Shown here: positions 6,061 to 6,148 of the stretch, piece by piece
Layout of the letters: every line of letters begins with the position of its first letter
Numbering within the stretch: the stretch's first letter is position 1
Assembly (NCBI GenBank): GCA_021810175.1
Contig: JAJZJJ010000194.1
Span: 1 to 6,148, forward strand
Direction: 5' to 3'
Source: Acidobacteriota bacterium
Lineage (GTDB): Bacteria; Acidobacteriota; Terriglobia; Terriglobales; Acidobacteriaceae
Length of the DNA stretch: 6,148 nucleotides
The notes under the pieces: generated by a model
The model's database searches: none
Seen by the model: only the letters and a program-made list of their open reading frames with translations
What the model was told of the DNA's origin: nothing
Program-made: the position numbers and the translations under genes

Positions 6061-6148
6061 ATGCAGAGCTAATCGTTCAATGCCGATCTGAGGTCGGTCT
6101 TTCAGCGGCTTGCGGCTGCGAATGCGGACGCTTCGGAGCGAAAGCCCG
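6061..6148 (+). pseudogene. Possible rightward gene start interrupted by TAA at codon 4 (partial at window edge)
   Basis: The ATG after a strong ribosome binding site gives Met-Gln-Ser and then TAA (6070-6072). The same frame continues open to the window end with a helix-like sequence (SFNADLRSVFQRLAAANA and more). Of these 25 codons 17 end in G or C, as in a real gene of this genome. No in-frame ATG, GTG or TTG follows the stop. It could be a gene with a nonsense mutation, a sequencing error, a three-codon leader peptide, or chance. I do not recognise the protein family, and too little is visible to name a function. Confidence 0.35.

Overview
The window is about 6.1 kb of GC-rich bacterial DNA. 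It is almost filled by one leftward (minus-strand) operon of four genes. In transcription order these are Hen1 (3'-terminal RNA ribose 2'-O-methyltransferase), a pol-beta-type nucleotidyltransferase with an extra N-terminal beta-rich domain, a second shorter nucleotidyltransferase of the same broad family, and Pnkp (polynucleotide kinase-phosphatase-ligase). Hen1 and Pnkp are the two subunits of the known bacterial Pnkp/Hen1 RNA repair complex. Both look full length, and every catalytic motif I could look for is present. Base composition, GC-rich third positions and tightly packed ORFs suggest a free-living, high-GC soil-type bacterium. Acidobacteriota is my guess, but nothing in the window proves it, and no ribosomal RNA or other taxonomic marker is present.

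Layout. Positions 1-83 lie beyond the operon's 3' end and hold a perfect 10-bp hairpin with no strong U-tract. Pnkp occupies 84-2639, the second nucleotidyltransferase 2663-3424, the first nucleotidyltransferase 3414-4367 (or from 4400) and Hen1 4360-5763. Overlaps of 8 (or 41) and 11 bases, then a 23-base gap, make a single transcript very likely. Positions 5764-6060 are intergenic. They contain a possible minus-strand -10 element close to hen1 and a strong bidirectional terminator hairpin at 5983-6013 that insulates the operon. At the right edge a rightward start signal (AAAGGAG, 6-base spacer, ATG at 6061) is followed by TAA at the fourth codon, yet the frame stays open and gene-like to the window end.

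How the genes fit together. Ribotoxin-type cleavage of RNA leaves a 2',3'-cyclic phosphate and a 5'-OH. Pnkp removes the former, phosphorylates the latter and ligates. Hen1 adds a 2'-O-methyl group at the 3' end before ligation, so the repaired site resists another cut, and its N-terminal half activates the Pnkp ligase. The two nucleotidyltransferases resemble the RNA-ligase-associated pol-beta family that comparative genomics has linked to RNA repair (COG3541/YcgL-like, called RlaP in that literature). Their reaction is not known to me; adding lost nucleotides to a trimmed RNA end, or adenylylating a partner, are both possible. Two divergent, translationally coupled copies between Hen1 and Pnkp are the least understood part of the window.
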